DNA of 64,000 bases from Bacteroidota bacterium (lineage in GTDB: Bacteria > Bacteroidota > Bacteroidia > NS11-12g > UBA955): positions 516,017 to 580,016 of the forward strand of contig JAMLHC010000001.1 of the NCBI GenBank assembly GCA_023957335.1. Direction: 5' to 3'. Made by a program: the position numbers and the translations under genes. Below are positions 1 to 8,637 of this stretch, piece by piece (position 1 is the first letter of the stretch; every line of letters starts with the position of its first letter). The notes under the pieces are model-generated. The model was given only the letters and a program-made list of their open reading frames with translations. It made no database searches and had not been told where the DNA came from.

Positions 1-1305
1 AAAGCCGAGATTCAGATTTTTTTGGAAAAAGACCATTACAAGAAAGAATCTACCAAAATGTTTGCAACCAAGTTGATTAACAGCATGGAAGATGAACTTA
101 TTGGTGTAAAACTCAAGAGTGTTAATCTGGGGTTGATGGGTGCAGAACAAGCCCCAATCAAGCTGACAGTTGTAGGTCCTACAATGGAAGATGCAGAAGA
201 ATTTGCCTCTCAGGCAGCCGAGCTTTTAAAGAAAGTACCGGGTGCAACAGGAGTAAAACTCACCTCTGAAGGCGGAAATCCCGAAATTGATGTTAAAGTA
301 GATAGGGACAAAATGTCCTCCCTCGGTTTGAATGTCGCAACCGTGGGTATGGCTATGCAAACAGCTTTTGCCGGTAATACAAAAACGAAATTTAGAGCCG
401 GAGACAGAGAATATGATATTAATATTCGCTATGATGAAACAGGACGTGCAGATATCAATAATGTCAAAAATCTGGAATTCATCAATGTATATGGACAAGC
501 TATCAAGCTGGAACAATTTGCGAATGTAAGCTACGGAACCGGACCTACTTTGTTGGAGCGCAGAGACAAATCTCCGGCAGTGTCGGTTGAAGCACAAGTA
601 GTAGGTGCGCCTTCGGGCACTGTGGCGACCGAATGGGAAAACCAATTTTCAAAACTTGAGAAAAAGCCCGGCATTGATTATATGTGGGGTGGAAATATGG
701 AAAATCAAAAAGAAGGTTTCGGTTCATTAGGAATTGCATTAATTGCTTCCATTATATTGGTATATTTGGTGATGGTGGCTTTGTATGACAATTTTGTCAC
801 ACCTCTGGTTGTACTATTCTCAATTCCGCTTTCTTTCATTGGTGCGCTATTATTCCTTGCCATTTTCAATCAATCCCTCAACATTTTCACTATTTTAGGT
901 ATTATCATGTTGATTGGCTTGGTAGCAAAAAATGCCATTTTGTTGGTAGATTTTGCCAACCATTCCAAAGCAAATGGAGCCTCTACACATGATGCGCTTA
1001 TGGCTGCCAATCATACGCGTTTTAGACCCATTATTATGACCACTATTGCAATGGCTATAGGAATGTTACCGATTGCAATTGCGCAAGGAGATGGAGCTGA
1101 TATCAATCGCGGACTGGCAATGGTGATTATAGGAGGGCTTTTATCTTCATTGTTTTTGACACTTGTGGTAGTACCGGTGGTATATTCTATTTTTGACAGT
1201 ATTGGTTTGCGTATGAGAGACGGCAACGAGAAGACCAACTATGCAAAGATTCTCCAACATAGCATAGAAGAAGCCGAACAAGAAAAGAAATCCAATCCCA
1301 ATTAA
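1..1305 (+). CDS. RND efflux transporter, C-terminal part (left end cut by window)
   Basis: The reading frame is open from base 1, so the gene begins outside the window and about 434 residues of the C-terminal half are present. It encodes an inner-membrane RND pump (AcrB/MexB type, the proton-driven component of a tripartite exporter). After a periplasmic stretch it has the typical run of membrane helices beginning GSLGIALIASIILVYLVM, the conserved GLVAKNAILLVDFAN helix, and the motif RFRPIIMTTIAMAIGMLPIA followed by GLAMVIIGGLLSSLFLTLVVVPVVY. These place it firmly in the hydrophobe/amphiphile RND family. Substrate cannot be told from this fragment. The adaptor and outer-membrane factor genes, if present, should lie to the left. 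A two-component pair follows 93 bases downstream on the same strand and could regulate it; that link is inference from proximity only. Confidence 0.93.
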   Translation, partial: KAEIQIFLEKDHYKKESTKMFATKLINSMEDELIGVKLKSVNLGLMGAEQAPIKLTVVGPTMEDAEEFASQAAELLKKVPGATGVKLTSEGGNPEIDVKVDRDKMSSLGLNVATVGMAMQTAFAGNTKTKFRAGDREYDINIRYDETGRADINNVKNLEFINVYGQAIKLEQFANVSYGTGPTLLERRDKSPAVSVEAQVVGAPSGTVATEWENQFSKLEKKPGIDYMWGGNMENQKEGFGSLGIALIASIILVYLVMVALYDNFVTPLVVLFSIPLSFIGALLFLAIFNQSLNIFTILGIIMLIGLVAKNAILLVDFANHSKANGASTHDALMAANHTRFRPIIMTTIAMAIGMLPIAIAQGDGADINRGLAMVIIGGLLSSLFLTLVVVPVVYSIFDSIGLRMRDGNEKTNYAKILQHSIEEAEQEKKSNPN

Positions 1306-1398
1306 TATCAGTATCTTTGGATTCAAGTGTAGAAGCAACATTGATTGCATTGAAATAGCGCATTTTATTGCAACAAAGAGTTTGATTGAATAAGTAAT

Positions 1399-2484
1399 AT
1401 GAGTGAGAAACAGTCATATAGAGTCCCCCTTAAAGTCTTGACATTATACAGCGGAAAACTATTTTTATTGTTTTTGCTGGGAGCTCTGTTAATCACATCA
1501 TTACAGGACTTAAGTTTTAAAGGTTTTATTCAAAGAACACTTTCTTTAGGCTCCTTATTTATGGTTATTTTTGCTTTGAACTCATTCTTATTCCATTATT
1601 TTGATAAGAGGAGAAAAAATAATCTGGAGCGTATTTGGAGAAAAACTTATGTCATAGGATATGTTGTGAGCCTCCTCTATTTTATACTGCATCTTTCCAT
1701 CATTCTTTGGTTAGAAAAGAAAGGATTGTATCAACATCCGCACAACGTTGACATGAATTCAGTTGTTGGCATTAGGTATTATGCTTTTGTTATCGGTGCT
1801 TCAACTTTTATTTATTCCTTTATTTTCTTAATTCAAAGCTCAGTGCTCACACAATATGAATCGAACAGAATTCAAATGGAACTATTACAATTAAAATCTT
1901 CAAATGCAGATACAATGAACCAACTGTTGCGCCAACAGATACAACCGCATTTTCTGTTTAATGCATTGAATATTCTCAAATCTCTCATCAAAAGAGAACC
2001 TAAAATGGCAGAGAACTATTTGCTACATCTGTCGGACTTCTTGAGGATTTCAATTTCTCAAAATTCCACCGGTATTTCAACTGTAGCAGATGAACTTAAA
2101 ATATGCAATGACTATATGGAAATGCAACGAATTCGATTCGGAGATGCTTTGCAGTACAGTGTACACCTGCCTGACGACCAAAACTTTAGAAATAAAAAAT
2201 TACCGTTTTTCTCTTTGCAACCCATCTTAGAAAACGCTATTAAGCATAACAAATTAACAGAAACCAATCCCCTATTCATCACGATTACAACAGATTCAGA
2301 CTTCATTACAATAAGTAATAACTTGCAGGAGAAAACAGAAATTGAAAACTCTTCAGGAAAAGGTCTGAGTATGTTGCAGGAACGATATCACATTCTGAAC
2401 GAATCCAGTCCTGTCATTAGGAAAGATGAAAATTCATTCTCTGTTTCATTAAAAATTCTGGACATTGAATATCCTAATAATTGA
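1399..2484 (+). CDS. LytS/YehU-type sensor histidine kinase
   Basis: A 361-residue membrane sensor kinase of the His_kinase (LytS/YpdA/YehU) family. Four hydrophobic segments occupy roughly residues 18-36, 48-68, 84-105 and 126-148, with no large extracytoplasmic domain. The phosphoacceptor region reads RQQIQPHFLFNALNIL with the histidine near residue 184. The ATP-binding part shows the N-box-like LQPILENAIKHN and the G-box GKGLSMLQERY. It overlaps the following response-regulator gene by 20 bases, so the two are translationally coupled and almost certainly partners. In Bacteroidota this architecture commonly pairs with LytTR regulators. The signal sensed is unknown. The ATG start is the first in frame and keeps the first helix intact. 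A -7-like TATCTTTG lies at 1312-1319 without an evident -33 TTG. Confidence 0.92.
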   Translation: MSEKQSYRVPLKVLTLYSGKLFLLFLLGALLITSLQDLSFKGFIQRTLSLGSLFMVIFALNSFLFHYFDKRRKNNLERIWRKTYVIGYVVSLLYFILHLSIILWLEKKGLYQHPHNVDMNSVVGIRYYAFVIGASTFIYSFIFLIQSSVLTQYESNRIQMELLQLKSSNADTMNQLLRQQIQPHFLFNALNILKSLIKREPKMAENYLLHLSDFLRISISQNSTGISTVADELKICNDYMEMQRIRFGDALQYSVHLPDDQNFRNKKLPFFSLQPILENAIKHNKLTETNPLFITITTDSDFITISNNLQEKTEIENSSGKGLSMLQERYHILNESSPVIRKDENSFSVSLKILDIEYPNN

Positions 2485-3223
2485 AGACGAACAATTAACC
2501 GCAGAGGATTTGAGAGATATAATTTTAGACATATCTCCTGATACGAATACAATACGCATACTGAATTCAGTGGAAGAGTCAGTAAATTTTCTAAAAGAGA
2601 ATAAACAAATTGATTTAATCTTCAGCGATATACAATTAGGCGATGGACTCAGTTTTGAGATATTTAAACAAGTTAAGTTTCATGCTCCTATTATTTTCTG
2701 TACTGCCTATGATGAATACGCCCTTAAAGCGTTTGAAACTAATGGAATACATTATATTTTAAAACCATTTGACGAACGAAAAATTGCTGAATCATTGCTG
2801 AAGTTTAAAGAGTTAAAATCATCCTTCAATACTAAAGAAGAAAACTTTGCCAAAGTTATAGAAACGTTGAAAATCCGGAACGATAATTCCCTCTTGGTAT
2901 ATAAGCAAGACAGGGCAATCCCAATTCGATTTAAGGATGTTGCATTATTTTACATAAAGAATGAAATCACATATCTCATCACCTTCGAGCAAAAAACCTT
3001 TCATATTGATAAACCATTGGATGAGATACAACAATTAAGCGGTAAGGATTTCTTTCGTGCAAACAGGCAATGCATCATTAACCGAAATGCAATCAAGGAA
3101 GTGGGACAAACACTGTCACGTAAAACCATAGTTTTTTTAAACATCCCATTTGCAGATGAAATTTCAGTGAGCAAAGAAAAAAGAATAGAACTGCTCAACT
3201 GGATAACAGGAACTGATACTTAA
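2465..3223 (+). CDS. LytTR-family response regulator
   Basis: A 252-residue DNA-binding response regulator. The N-terminal receiver domain begins MNILIIEDE (acidic pocket), has the phosphoacceptor Asp at about residue 55 in LIFSDIQLGDG, a conserved Thr at 80 and Lys at 100 in YILKPF. From about residue 150 the LytTR DNA-binding domain follows, with the typical ending FFRANRQCIINRNAI. The start is TTG inside the kinase gene; an in-frame stop lies five codons upstream, so no ATG is possible and the TTG gives the canonical receiver N-terminus. It is presumably phosphorylated by the overlapping kinase. Targets are unknown; neighbours that could be controlled are the RND pump upstream and the lipoprotein operon facing it. 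Confidence 0.92.
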   Translation: MNILIIEDEQLTAEDLRDIILDISPDTNTIRILNSVEESVNFLKENKQIDLIFSDIQLGDGLSFEIFKQVKFHAPIIFCTAYDEYALKAFETNGIHYILKPFDERKIAESLLKFKELKSSFNTKEENFAKVIETLKIRNDNSLLVYKQDRAIPIRFKDVALFYIKNEITYLITFEQKTFHIDKPLDEIQQLSGKDFFRANRQCIINRNAIKEVGQTLSRKTIVFLNIPFADEISVSKEKRIELLNWITGTDT

Positions 3224-3268
3224 ATACCGGTATAACGGTGGGTTATAGTTATTTGACTACCGGTATTT
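3222..3268. terminator. Inverted repeat between convergent genes, possible bidirectional terminator
   Basis: An 11-base perfect inverted repeat, AAATACCGGTA at 3222-3232 and TACCGGTATTT at 3258-3268, with a loop of 25 bases. The left arm starts in the stop codon of the response regulator and the right arm lies in the last codons of the convergent lipoprotein gene. A and T tracts flank both arms, which fits a terminator for both strands, but the loop is long and the stem core is only moderately GC rich. It could equally be a binding site for a dimeric regulator. Confidence 0.4.
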
Positions 3269-4040
3269 TACTATTGAGTTTTAAGTCCGCAGAGTCAGAA
3301 TAGTCATATTGAAATATCCCCTCAGTAGCACTAATAATCAGGTTTTTGTTATAAGGAATTACATCATAAGGACCCTGCACATTAATATCGCTTATTTCAA
3401 AAGGGGCTGATGGAGTTTTAACATTAATTACCTTGACTTTGTTTGCATCACATACGAAGAGAATTCTATTATCAATTCCCAATCCTCTCGGTGAAACCAT
3501 ACTAACTGACTTGATAAGTTTGGGATTAGTTGGAATATATAAACTGAGGATATCAAGACTGTTCATTGTACCTCTGCAACCTGTTGCACCATTCAGAGTG
3601 AGATAAGCAAAACCATCTTCTGCAACTACCGGATCACAACCTATAATATGATTATATCGACCTTCATAGGAAGGAGACTCGGGATTTTGAAGCGAATATA
3701 CAATCATGCCAAATTGGGTTCCAAATAATAGATAGTCTTCATACACAAATATTGTTTCTGCATTAAGACTTGAATTCGTACCTGCTATTGCTGTCGTACT
3801 CTTAATAATCATTGAATCAGGATTCGAAATATCATAAACAACAACAGAATTATTAGTCAAAACATAGAGATAATTCGCAACAATAGCAAACCGTGCATAA
3901 GAACCACCTTTCCCGGTAGAACCGCCTGAAGAACCGGAACCACCCATGTTACCAGGAGCTTTAGAGTCAGAACTACAAGAATACACCAATATTACAAATG
4001 CAGAAAGAAGCAGAATGAATATATATGATAGTTTTTTCAT
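3249..4040 (-). CDS. LVIVD-repeat-like beta-propeller lipoprotein (second of a pair)
   Basis: A 263-residue predicted lipoprotein. The signal peptide ends in a lipobox with Cys near residue 22 (VLVYSC), followed by a Gly/Ser-rich linker at about residues 28-48. The rest consists of short beta-propeller-like units of the LVIVD type, e.g. NYLYVLTNNSVVVYDISNP and VYEDYLLFGTQFGMIVYSL, about five of them, each ending in a phrase like 'isnP.sP'. Proteins with these repeats are common and uncharacterised in Bacteroidota; surface exposure is likely. It follows the related gene at 4054-4599 by 13 bases and is probably co-transcribed with it. Its function is unknown. It has its own signal peptide, so it is not merely the second half of a broken gene. 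Confidence 0.8.
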   Translation of the reverse strand: MKKLSYIFILLLSAFVILVYSCSSDSKAPGNMGGSGSSGGSTGKGGSYARFAIVANYLYVLTNNSVVVYDISNPDSMIIKSTTAIAGTNSSLNAETIFVYEDYLLFGTQFGMIVYSLQNPESPSYEGRYNHIIGCDPVVAEDGFAYLTLNGATGCRGTMNSLDILSLYIPTNPKLIKSVSMVSPRGLGIDNRILFVCDANKVKVINVKTPSAPFEISDINVQGPYDVIPYNKNLIISATEGIFQYDYSDSADLKLNSKIPVVK

Positions 4041-4053
4041 GGCTTATAAATTA

Positions 4054-4599
4054 TTATCTAATTGAACAATATTGACCTTCGATTTCTCCCATTTTCCACC
4101 CAAACACTTCCCCTCTTTTCGGGTCGGGGCATTTAAAAATAATATATCCGTCTTTGTTTCTGACAGAACTACCCGGATCCGGTGTTTGCAAATTGTTAAA
4201 TTCAGATTTTATGTAATCTTTAAATACAGGGTTTTGTGGGTCGGAGATATTAAAACTTACTAAACCATTTCCAAAATTGGCATACAAGATTGAATTTCTA
4301 ACAGCCATATCAATACAACCCGGAATTTTATAAAATGCTAAATTAATAGGTGACTTCTTATTGGTATTGTCATACACATGTATGCCTTCTGCTACTTCGT
4401 TGATGAGCAAAATATTGTTATAGATATATATTTTACCGGGATGCTTGAGTGCAGTTGGGGCAGCTACAATGTCAAAATTTCCTTGCAACTCATCTGTATA
4501 TATAGGGATATAACCTTTGTGAATATCCTTCTGATTGTCATCACAACCGAGAACAAGAATTCCAATGAATAATAGTGGGTAAAAAATGCGTATTTTCAT
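4054..4599 (-). CDS. LVIVD-repeat-like lipoprotein (first of a pair)
   Basis: A 181-residue predicted lipoprotein: a hydrophobic signal peptide with lipobox ILVLGC (Cys near residue 19), an acidic linker, then repeated propeller-like units such as KIYIYNNILLINEVAEGIHVYD and NSILYANFGNGLVSFNISDPQNP. The C-terminal part is not repeat-like and contains several charged residues and a Cys near the end. It is the first gene of a two-gene unit and has a well-formed Bacteroidota promoter at 4625-4654. It is shorter than the gene after it; the two are similar in style but not near-identical. No specific function can be assigned. Confidence 0.8.
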   Translation of the reverse strand: MKIRIFYPLLFIGILVLGCDDNQKDIHKGYIPIYTDELQGNFDIVAAPTALKHPGKIYIYNNILLINEVAEGIHVYDNTNKKSPINLAFYKIPGCIDMAVRNSILYANFGNGLVSFNISDPQNPVFKDYIKSEFNNLQTPDPGSSVRNKDGYIIFKCPDPKRGEVFGWKMGEIEGQYCSIR

Positions 4600-4624
4600 A
4601 ATTTCATTAGGTTGAGTTTAATGT

Positions 4625-4654
4625 CAAAATTAGCTTTTATTTCTATATAAACAA
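4625..4654 (-). promoter_or_regulatory. Bacteroidota-type promoter of the lipoprotein pair
   Basis: On the minus strand TTG (4652-4654), 19 bases, then TAATTTTG (4625-4632) matches the phylum's -33/-7 consensus TTG-N17-23-TAnnTTTG. The start site would fall about 20 bases before the ATG at 4599. Confidence 0.7.
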
Positions 4655-4703
4655 TTTACTAATCCTTCTCCCCTATTAAATATTGTTTTTATTTGCACTT
4701 CTG

Positions 4704-5834
4704 ATGAAAATCGGGATTTTACTCTATCCCACCTTTGGCGGGAGTGGTGTCATGGCTACAGAACTTGGAAAAGCTCTTGCTCAAAGAGGGTTTGAGGTTC
4801 ATTTCATTTCGTATAACATACCCGCACGTCTAACCCATTTTCACGGTAACATCTTTTTCCATGAAGTTTCCGTGAAATCATATCCTTTATTTGATTATGT
4901 ACCATACGAAACCATATTAGCAAGCAAAATTGTAGATATTGTTTTGCGTCAGAACCTTGACATATTACACGCCCACTATGCTATTCCACATGCATCTGCC
5001 GCTATTATGGCAAAGCTGATACTCAAAGAAAAGGGAATTAATATTCCGCTGGTTACAACGTTACATGGTACAGATATCACATTGGTAGGACGCAACCCAA
5101 CATACAAGCCTGTTGTGGAATATTCTATCAACAACTCCGAAGCGGTTACAGCAGTTTCTGAAAGTTTAAAATCGGATACTTTATCCATTTTTAACATTCA
5201 AAACCGGATTGAGGTTATTTACAATTTTGTACATGTTGAGGCTTCCACCAATCTCATTGATCACGATTTTAGAAACTCTATTGCCCCTAATGGGGAGCGA
5301 ATTTTGGTACATAGTTCAAATTTCAGAAAAGTAAAAAGAATTGAGGATGTAATCAAAGTGTTCAATGAAGTAAAAAAACAACTCCCATCTAAACTCATTA
5401 TCATAGGCGATGGTCCGGAGCGGGATTCTATAGAAGCATTATGTCAAAAGTTACAACTTGGCAACAACGTTATTTTCCTTGGCAGACAAGAGGCAGTTTA
5501 CGAGATATTGGCTAACTGTGATTTATTTTTATTGACGTCCGAGACAGAGAGCTTTGGACTTGCAGCATTGGAATCAATGGCTTGCGGAACACCCGTAATT
5601 TCTACTAATGCAGGCGGTATTCCCGAAGTGAACAAGGACGGATTTTCCGGCTTTTTGCTCCCTGTTGGAGACATTCAAGGTATGGCAGATAAAGCTGTAT
5701 TCATCCTTTCTTCAGATGAAAGATTGAAACAATTCAGTCAGAATGCACGCGAGCATGCAAAACAGTTTTCGATAGATAAGACAATAGAAAGATATTGCGA
5801 GATTTATAAAAAGACAATAGCAGCAAACTGCTAA
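4704..5834 (+). CDS. bshA: N-acetyl-alpha-D-glucosaminyl L-malate synthase (bacillithiol step 1)
   Basis: A 376-residue GT-B glycosyltransferase that joins GlcNAc from UDP-GlcNAc to L-malate, the first step of bacillithiol synthesis. The N-terminus MKIGILLYPTFGGSGVMATELG is the BshA signature, followed by FHEVSVKSYPLFDYVPYE, HAHYAIPHASAA, TLHGTDITLVG and, in the nucleotide-sugar domain, ETESFGLAALESMACGTPV with the E-x7-E arrangement. The ATG at 4704 is preferred to an in-frame upstream TTG at 4683 because it gives the family's usual N-terminus. The deacetylase and thiol-adding genes bshB and bshC are not in the window, so the pathway is inferred from family membership. It runs convergently against rng with only six bases between stop codons. 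Confidence 0.93.
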   Translation: MKIGILLYPTFGGSGVMATELGKALAQRGFEVHFISYNIPARLTHFHGNIFFHEVSVKSYPLFDYVPYETILASKIVDIVLRQNLDILHAHYAIPHASAAIMAKLILKEKGINIPLVTTLHGTDITLVGRNPTYKPVVEYSINNSEAVTAVSESLKSDTLSIFNIQNRIEVIYNFVHVEASTNLIDHDFRNSIAPNGERILVHSSNFRKVKRIEDVIKVFNEVKKQLPSKLIIIGDGPERDSIEALCQKLQLGNNVIFLGRQEAVYEILANCDLFLLTSETESFGLAALESMACGTPVISTNAGGIPEVNKDGFSGFLLPVGDIQGMADKAVFILSSDERLKQFSQNAREHAKQFSIDKTIERYCEIYKKTIAANC

Positions 5835-5840
5835 TCATTA

Positions 5841-7391
5841 TTAGAGCACGATTTCCTCTCCTGCTTGATTTTCAAACATAAAAACGCCCAAAGAAATTTG
5901 TTTATCTTCTTTAATTTTAAGCCATTTACCGTATTTCAAAAACCATTTTGTCCTGATGGAAAGAAATCCATTCGTAAAATAGGCTTTTAAGATGGGGTTG
6001 CAAACCAACGTAAGCTTTTGCATATTTTGGTTCATATATAAATACGCCAATGCCTCTTCAATTCTATCTTCCAGCAAATTGGCAGATTCAACTTTCCCAG
6101 AACCATTGCAAGCCGGGCAAACTTCTGCAGTAACAATAACGGTTTCCGGTCTGAGTCTTTCTCTGGTGATTTGTATCAACCCAAACTTGCTCATAGGAAG
6201 GATACTGTGACGCGCCTTATCCGCTTTCATACACTCCGCTAATTTGTCGTTGAGCTGTTTTTTATGTACCGGAGATTTCAGGTCAATAAAGTCAATTACA
6301 ATGATGCCTCCCATATCCCGTAGTCGTAATTGACGGGCTATTTCTTGGGCTGCTTCCAGATTTACTCTCAGCGAAATTTCTTGTTGACTTTCTCCTGCAT
6401 TGAGTTGCCTACCACTGTTAACATCGACTACGTGTAGTGCTTCAGTGTGTTCAATAATGAGATAGGAGCCTGCAGAAAAAGGCACTTGCTTGCCAAAAGA
6501 AGTTTTGATTTGTCGGTCTATATCAAAATTCTCAAAAAGGCTTGCTTTTCCTTTATATAACTTAACTAAATTTGATTTTCCATGCGAAATACGGTTCACA
6601 ATCTGCCGGATTTCATCCATTAATGGCATTTCGTTTACCCATATATTCTCAAAACTGTCATTAAGCAGGTCGCGTAGAATTACTTCAATTTTTGCACCTT
6701 CGCTCAATAATCGCGTACGAGGACTTGCTTTTGCAATGCCTTTGATGATATCTTTCCATTTTCCTAGCTGCTCATTTAGGTCATTTTTAATTTCATCAAT
6801 GGTTGCGTCTTCCGCTACTGTTCGAACAATGATTCCGAAGTTTTGCGGTCTGAAATCTCTAAACAAATTTTTGATTTCTCTTTTCTTGTCCGGGTTGCCG
6901 ATTTTGCGTGAAACAGAAAGTTGCTGAGAAAAAGGCATAAGCACTAAATATCTGCCTGCAAAAGAGATATCGCAACCTACCCTTGCTCCTTTGTTGTGTA
7001 TAGGTTCTTTGAGGACTTGCACCATGAGTATCTGCCCTTTTTTGACATAATTACCAATGGGGGCATTCTTGATGGTTTCGGGTTGAAATTCAATTTTATC
7101 AAGCTTGGTGCTTTTCACACCGCCTTCATGTGCCGCTTGGGTATATTTATTATAGGTAAGAAAATGCACACCAAGGTCATGCAGATGCAAGAATGCATCT
7201 CTGCTATCTCCAATATCAATAAATGCAGCATTTATTCCCGGTACAACACGTTTTACCTTGCCAAGATAGATATCTCCTATTTTAAAGGATTCATTTCCGC
7301 TTTCGTTGTGGTATTCAACGAGCTTCTTATCAGATAGTAAGGCAATTTTTGTTTGTCCGGCAACTCTTTCTATGAATAATTCGTTGACCAA
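5841..7391 (-). CDS. rng: Ribonuclease E/G family endoribonuclease (RNase G)
   Basis: A 516-residue RNase G-type enzyme that cleaves single-stranded RNA in rRNA maturation and mRNA decay. The N-terminal S1 RNA-binding domain is visible as YLGKVKRVVPGINAAFIDIGDSRDAFLH (residues about 43-70). The catalytic DNase I-like subdomain carries the two metal-binding Asp motifs HVVDVNSGR and GGIIVIDFID. The zinc-link CPAC motif (EVCPACNGSGKV) lies near residue 410. There is no long C-terminal scaffold, so RNase G rather than E. It is the last gene of a minus-strand unit after HU, a TPR protein and the 29-residue ribosomal peptide at 7420-7509, 28 bases upstream. Coupling of rRNA processing with a ribosomal peptide gene makes sense. 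Confidence 0.95.
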   Translation of the reverse strand: MVNELFIERVAGQTKIALLSDKKLVEYHNESGNESFKIGDIYLGKVKRVVPGINAAFIDIGDSRDAFLHLHDLGVHFLTYNKYTQAAHEGGVKSTKLDKIEFQPETIKNAPIGNYVKKGQILMVQVLKEPIHNKGARVGCDISFAGRYLVLMPFSQQLSVSRKIGNPDKKREIKNLFRDFRPQNFGIIVRTVAEDATIDEIKNDLNEQLGKWKDIIKGIAKASPRTRLLSEGAKIEVILRDLLNDSFENIWVNEMPLMDEIRQIVNRISHGKSNLVKLYKGKASLFENFDIDRQIKTSFGKQVPFSAGSYLIIEHTEALHVVDVNSGRQLNAGESQQEISLRVNLEAAQEIARQLRLRDMGGIIVIDFIDLKSPVHKKQLNDKLAECMKADKARHSILPMSKFGLIQITRERLRPETVIVTAEVCPACNGSGKVESANLLEDRIEEALAYLYMNQNMQKLTLVCNPILKAYFTNGFLSIRTKWFLKYGKWLKIKEDKQISLGVFMFENQAGEEIVL

Positions 7392-7419
7392 ACTTTGTAA
7401 GAATTTAAGTTAAAGAAGA

Positions 7420-7509
7420 TTATTTCTTCTTATGACGATTTTTTCTTAAACGCTTCTTCCTTTTGTGAGTGGAAATTTTATGTCTTTTTCTCTTTTTACC
7501 GCTTGGCAT
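7420..7509 (-). CDS. 29-residue basic peptide, AURKAIP1/COX24-like (bS22-type ribosomal protein)
   Basis: A tiny gene, ATG at 7507-7509 to TAA at 7420-7422. I translated it as 29 residues, beginning MPSGKKRKRHK, then ISTHKRKKRLRKNRHKKK, i.e. about two thirds Lys, Arg and His with no acidic residue. This is the pattern of the short AURKAIP1/COX24-domain proteins conserved in Bacteroidota, which relate to mitoribosomal mS38 and mycobacterial bS22, small-subunit proteins packed against 16S rRNA helix 44. Recognition is from memory of the family, not a search. It sits between the TPR gene (stop at 7529) and rng in the same direction. Its extreme composition and position in an RNA-processing operon support it as real. 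Confidence 0.8.
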   Translation of the reverse strand: MPSGKKRKRHKISTHKRKKRLRKNRHKKK

Positions 7510-7528
7510 ATATCTTAAAAATTAAATT

Positions 7529-8323
7529 TTACTGTCTTGTTATCGTTTCCTTTGTTCTAAACTCAGTTCCTCGTTTCAGGTAGAAATCAGCACTGTCTTT
7601 CATATTGAGACGGCTGAAAACTTCACTGACTTTAAAGTTGTAGTCAGAATTAAAGGGCTGCAAAGATAGTAATTTTTTGAAACGTTCTAATGCTTTTTCA
7701 AATTGACCTGACTCTATCGAAAAATCACCCAAAATGTATAGTGCATCCAGATTATTAGGGTCTTCTTGTAACACTTCTTGAAGTACGGCAATACCTTGCA
7801 TTGGAGCAGGTTGGGTTCGCACCAACACATATCCTTTAAGTGTTTTGGCATCCAAATTTTTGGGGTTATGTGTCAAAATTTTGTCAAGCAATAATTGAGC
7901 TTTCTGAAGGAAAACCATTCCTCTGGATTCAACCTTAGCAGACATGCCGGCAACAACTAAATAACGTGCGGATTGAAGGTAGAGGCTGTCAACTTGTTTT
8001 AAGTCAGCCAATTTTTCATTGTATAAAGCAGCAGCAGAAGCTAAGCCCGCGTTAATAGAGTGTTCTACGAGTGTTGTGAGTGAATCTTGTTTTAATTCGG
8101 AGTTTATGGGGAAGTCTTTATCTATAGTAAAACCCATTTCTGTAATTTCTTCCGATACAGCAAGATGATAAGCACTTTCTGAAAACTCAGGAAGCGAATT
8201 GTGAATACCTTCACTTTTGGCAATAGTTGCCGTAGATTTTTTCCAATTTAAAGTAATAAGTAAAATCCCAATCGCTATAGTTAAAGTAACGATAGCGTAT
8301 GAAAACAAAGACTTAGAAAACAT
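7529..8323 (-). CDS. Membrane-anchored TPR-repeat protein
   Basis: A 264-residue protein with one N-terminal membrane helix (residues about 9-27, LFSYAIVTLTIAIGILLIT) and a soluble region of tetratricopeptide repeats at about residues 120-255, e.g. PNNLDALYILGDFSIESGQFEKALERF followed by FNSDYNFKVSEVFSRLNMKDSADFYLKRG. It resembles the TPR proteins found next to HU and rng genes in other Bacteroidota. It probably acts as a protein-interaction scaffold at the membrane. Its start overlaps the HU stop in a TAATG, so it is translationally coupled to HU. No enzymatic motif is visible and the partner is unknown. Confidence 0.8.
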   Translation of the reverse strand: MFSKSLFSYAIVTLTIAIGILLITLNWKKSTATIAKSEGIHNSLPEFSESAYHLAVSEEITEMGFTIDKDFPINSELKQDSLTTLVEHSINAGLASAAALYNEKLADLKQVDSLYLQSARYLVVAGMSAKVESRGMVFLQKAQLLLDKILTHNPKNLDAKTLKGYVLVRTQPAPMQGIAVLQEVLQEDPNNLDALYILGDFSIESGQFEKALERFKKLLSLQPFNSDYNFKVSEVFSRLNMKDSADFYLKRGTEFRTKETITRQ

Positions 8324-8610
8324 TACTTAACTTTAATTTTTTTAATTTTGTCAGCAAATGTTTTTGCAGGTTTGAATTTTGGGATATAATGAGCTTCAAC
8401 GACCATTGCGGTGTTTTTGGTAATGTTTCTCGCAATTTTCTTAGCTCTTTTCTTCAATGTAAAACTTCCAAAACCTCTAAAAAAAATGTTTTCACCTTTG
8501 TGCATGGAGTCTTTTACTACATCAAAGAAGGTGTCCACTGTTTCAAGCACCACTGCCTTTTCGGCACCGGTCTTTTCAGCAATTTTTGCTACTACTTCTG
8601 CTTTAGTCAT
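8323..8610 (-). CDS. HU family DNA-binding protein
   Basis: A 95-residue HU/IHF-like nucleoid protein. It has the helical dimerisation N-terminus MTKAEVVAKIAEKTGAEKA, the conserved GENIFFRGFGSFTLKKRA and the DNA-binding arm region ending in YIPKFKPAKTFADKI. It bends and packs DNA as a dimer. The gene has its own consensus promoter at 8638-8667 and leads an operon with the TPR protein, the 29-residue peptide and rng. The arm lacks the common 'GRNPQTG' phrase; here it reads NITKNTAMVVEAHYIPKF, a variant seen in some Bacteroidota HU proteins. Confidence 0.95.
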   Translation of the reverse strand: MTKAEVVAKIAEKTGAEKAVVLETVDTFFDVVKDSMHKGENIFFRGFGSFTLKKRAKKIARNITKNTAMVVEAHYIPKFKPAKTFADKIKKIKVK

Positions 8611-8637
8611 AACTGTGTGTATTTAAGATTAGTGAGG

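Noticed and set aside
3249-4599. The two LVIVD-like lipoproteins as one gene split by a frameshift or stop
   Set aside because: Each has its own complete lipoprotein signal peptide and lipobox, so they are two genes.
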